29,746 nucleotides of DNA from an uncultured Clostridia bacterium (GTDB taxonomy: Bacteria; Bacillota; Clostridia; Lachnospirales; Anaerotignaceae), in the NCBI GenBank assembly GCA_947036475.1, contig CAMQRG010000002.1, positions 1 through 29,746 on the forward strand, given 5' to 3'. How positions within the stretch are numbered: position 1 is the first letter of the stretch; each line of letters starts with the position of its first letter. This document shows, one piece after another, positions 28,754 to 29,746 of this stretch. A model generated the notes under the pieces. That model was given only the letters and a program-made list of their open reading frames with translations, had not been told where the DNA came from and ran no database searches. Position numbers and translations under genes: made by a program.

Positions 28754-28782
28754 TTTACATTTCTTCCTGATTGTATTATAAT
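28754..28782 (+). promoter_or_regulatory. sigma-A promoter of the TPP-riboswitch transcript
   Basis: TTTACA (28754-28759), 17-bp spacer, TATAAT (28777-28782). Confidence 0.8.
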
Positions 28783-28797
28783 AAAGAAAACATATAG

Positions 28798-28887
28798 AAA
28801 AGCTGGGGGTGCTCCGGATGCGGGGCTGAGAGGAAGAATTTCCAACCCTTTGAACTTGATGTGGTTAATACCAACGGAGGGAAGCGA
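28798..28887 (+). ncRNA. TPP riboswitch (THI element)
   Basis: The classic core is present in order: GGGGGTGCTC, GGGGCTGAGA, CCCTTTGAACTTGAT, GGTTAATACCA and CGGAGGGAAGC. A terminator follows 14 bases later, and tenA lies downstream, so thiamine pyrophosphate should shut off this thiamine-salvage transcript. Confidence 0.96.
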
Positions 28888-28900
28888 AAAAATAAAAACT

Positions 28901-28930
28901 AACCTTTCTTCTATGGAGAAAGGTTTTTTT
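28901..28930 (+). terminator. TPP-riboswitch terminator
   Basis: AACCTTTCT (28901-28909) pairs perfectly with AGAAAGGTT (28917-28925), running into seven Ts. The remaining 120 bp up to tenA show nothing else recognised. Confidence 0.88.
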
Positions 28931-29054
28931 ATTTGGGAAAGGCGGCTTTCCGGTTTTTCAAGATAACCATTATGCTTTTCTTCCGTTAAACGTGGTTTTT
29001 TGGCAAATGGTATGCGAGAGGCAATGGCTTTTTCAGTTTTAAGGAGGAATACAC

Positions 29055-29701
29055 ATGAAACTGACGGACAGGCTTTATGACGCGGCAAAAAAAATATGGG
29101 ACGGCTATCTGGAACAGTCCTTTGTAAAGGAATTAGGGGAAGGCACTCTGCGTGAGGACAGGTTCCGTTTTTATATGGTGCAGGACTATCGTTATTTGTT
29201 GCAGTATGCCAGAGTATTTGCGATGGGAGTGGTAAAGGCGGAGAATGAACGGCTGATGTGTCGTTTTGCCCATATGGTGCATGACACGCTGGATGGGGAA
29301 ATGAATCTTCATAAAACGTATATGTCCCGTCTGGGCATTACGGAGCAGGAAATTGCAGAAACAAAATCTTCTCTTGCCAACCAGTCTTATACCTCCTACA
29401 TGCTGGACACGGCATATAAGGGCGGTGCGCTGGAAATTCTGACGGCTGTGCTTTCCTGTGCATGGAGCTACCAGATGATTGGGGAACATCATGCAAAAAT
29501 TCCTGGCGCGCTGGAACACCTGCTTTTTGGCGAATGGGTCGCGGGGTATTCCAGTGAAGGATACCGCGAAAGCACACAGGAGATTATCGACCTCGTGGAC
29601 GAGCTTGGCAAAGAGATTTCTGCGGAACATGAGGAAATGCTGAAAGAAATATTCGTAAATTGCAGCCGTTACGAAAAGGATTTCTGGGATATGGCTTACA
29701 A
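29055..29701 (+). CDS. tenA: TenA-family thiaminase II, 3' end lost to adapter
   Basis: Hydrolyses aminopyrimidine thiamine breakdown products for thiamine salvage in the cytoplasm. About 215 codons are visible: the all-helical TenA fold with FYMVQDYRYLLQYARVFAM (active-site Asp region), YMLDTAYKGG, ILTAVLSCAWSYQMIGE (catalytic Cys) and FWDMAY near the usual C-terminus. Only the last few residues are missing. The start at 29055 has AAGGAGG 7 bases upstream. The frame runs on into adapter sequence from 29702, so its last codons are artificial. As the first gene of a TPP-riboswitch transcript it would normally be followed by further thiamine genes. Confidence 0.92.
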
Positions 29702-29746
29702 CTGTCTCTTATACACATCTGACGCTGCCGACGACTCCTTACGTGT
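29702..29746. other. Nextera sequencing adapter (assembly artefact)
   Basis: The 19-base Tn5 mosaic end (29702-29720, CTGTCTCTTATACACATCT) is followed by GACGCTGCCGACGA (29721-29734), an 8-base block CTCCTTAC (29735-29742) that reads as the reverse complement of the i5 index GTAAGGAG, and GTGT, the first bases of the P5 adapter. It is not genomic sequence. Confidence 0.97.

Noticed and set aside
27946..29088. 380-residue minus-strand open frame
   Set aside because: Covers the HAD gene and TPP riboswitch on the other strand; no ribosome binding site or recognisable domain.
29702..29720. Tn5 mosaic end as a real transposon
   Set aside because: It is followed by the Nextera read primer, an index and P5 bases, so it is library adapter.
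1..29746. CRISPR arrays, prophage, integrases, tRNA or rRNA genes
   Set aside because: No regularly spaced repeats, phage or transposase motifs, or RNA-gene signatures were seen on either strand by eye.

Overview
This 29.7 kb window looks like one complete draft-assembly contig from an endospore-forming member of the Bacillota, most likely class Clostridia and plausibly Lachnospiraceae. The evidence is the trio spoIID, spoIIQ and spoIIP, strong Gram-positive ribosome binding sites (AGGAGG), sigma-A promoters often with an extended -10 (TGnTATnnT), and riboswitch plus intrinsic-terminator control. The family assignment is inference. The contig starts inside asnB. It ends in about 45 bases of Nextera sequencing adapter read into a truncated tenA, so real genomic sequence stops near 29701.

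Layout: asnB (-, cut at the left edge). A MATE efflux gene (-) and a divergent MerR-type regulator (+) share a promoter region in which the MATE promoter has the 19-bp spacer and central dyad typical of MerR-activated promoters. Next come a VanZ-like membrane protein, a bidirectional terminator, and deoD (-). A ribbon-helix-helix protein and a small Cys-containing protein diverge from an inverted repeat. A glyoxalase-II-like metallo-hydrolase follows, then a MarR regulator and a second MATE gene preceded by matching ATAGC-N2-GCTAT operators. A split threonine/serine exporter pair (-) and a PHP-domain phosphatase come next.

The middle holds a 57-aa membrane peptide gene with its own promoter, an FAH-family hydrolase, two small two-helix membrane proteins, and wecB running in frame without a stop into a SHOCT-like, repeat-rich acidic protein. 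Another acidic protein and a strong terminator follow. A lysine riboswitch with its own promoter and terminator then controls an NhaC-family transporter, which is therefore a predicted lysine transporter.

The right part holds spoIIQ and spoIID (-), a SUKH/SMI1-type protein (-), a SulP anion transporter (-), xpt (-), a 64-aa protein (-), a coiled-coil zinc-ribbon protein, a third MATE gene, spoIIP, a CmpB-like membrane protein, a HAD phosphatase, and a TPP riboswitch in front of tenA.

No CRISPR array, prophage, insertion sequence, rRNA or tRNA was recognised. The most unusual items are a three-copy intergenic repeat with two compensating hairpins (13049-13112, 13641-13692, 16685-16738), the stop-less wecB/SHOCT junction, a SpoIIQ lacking three of four LytM metal/catalytic residues, two self-consistent regulator/operator pairs controlling MATE genes, and a structured xpt leader that is not a purine riboswitch.
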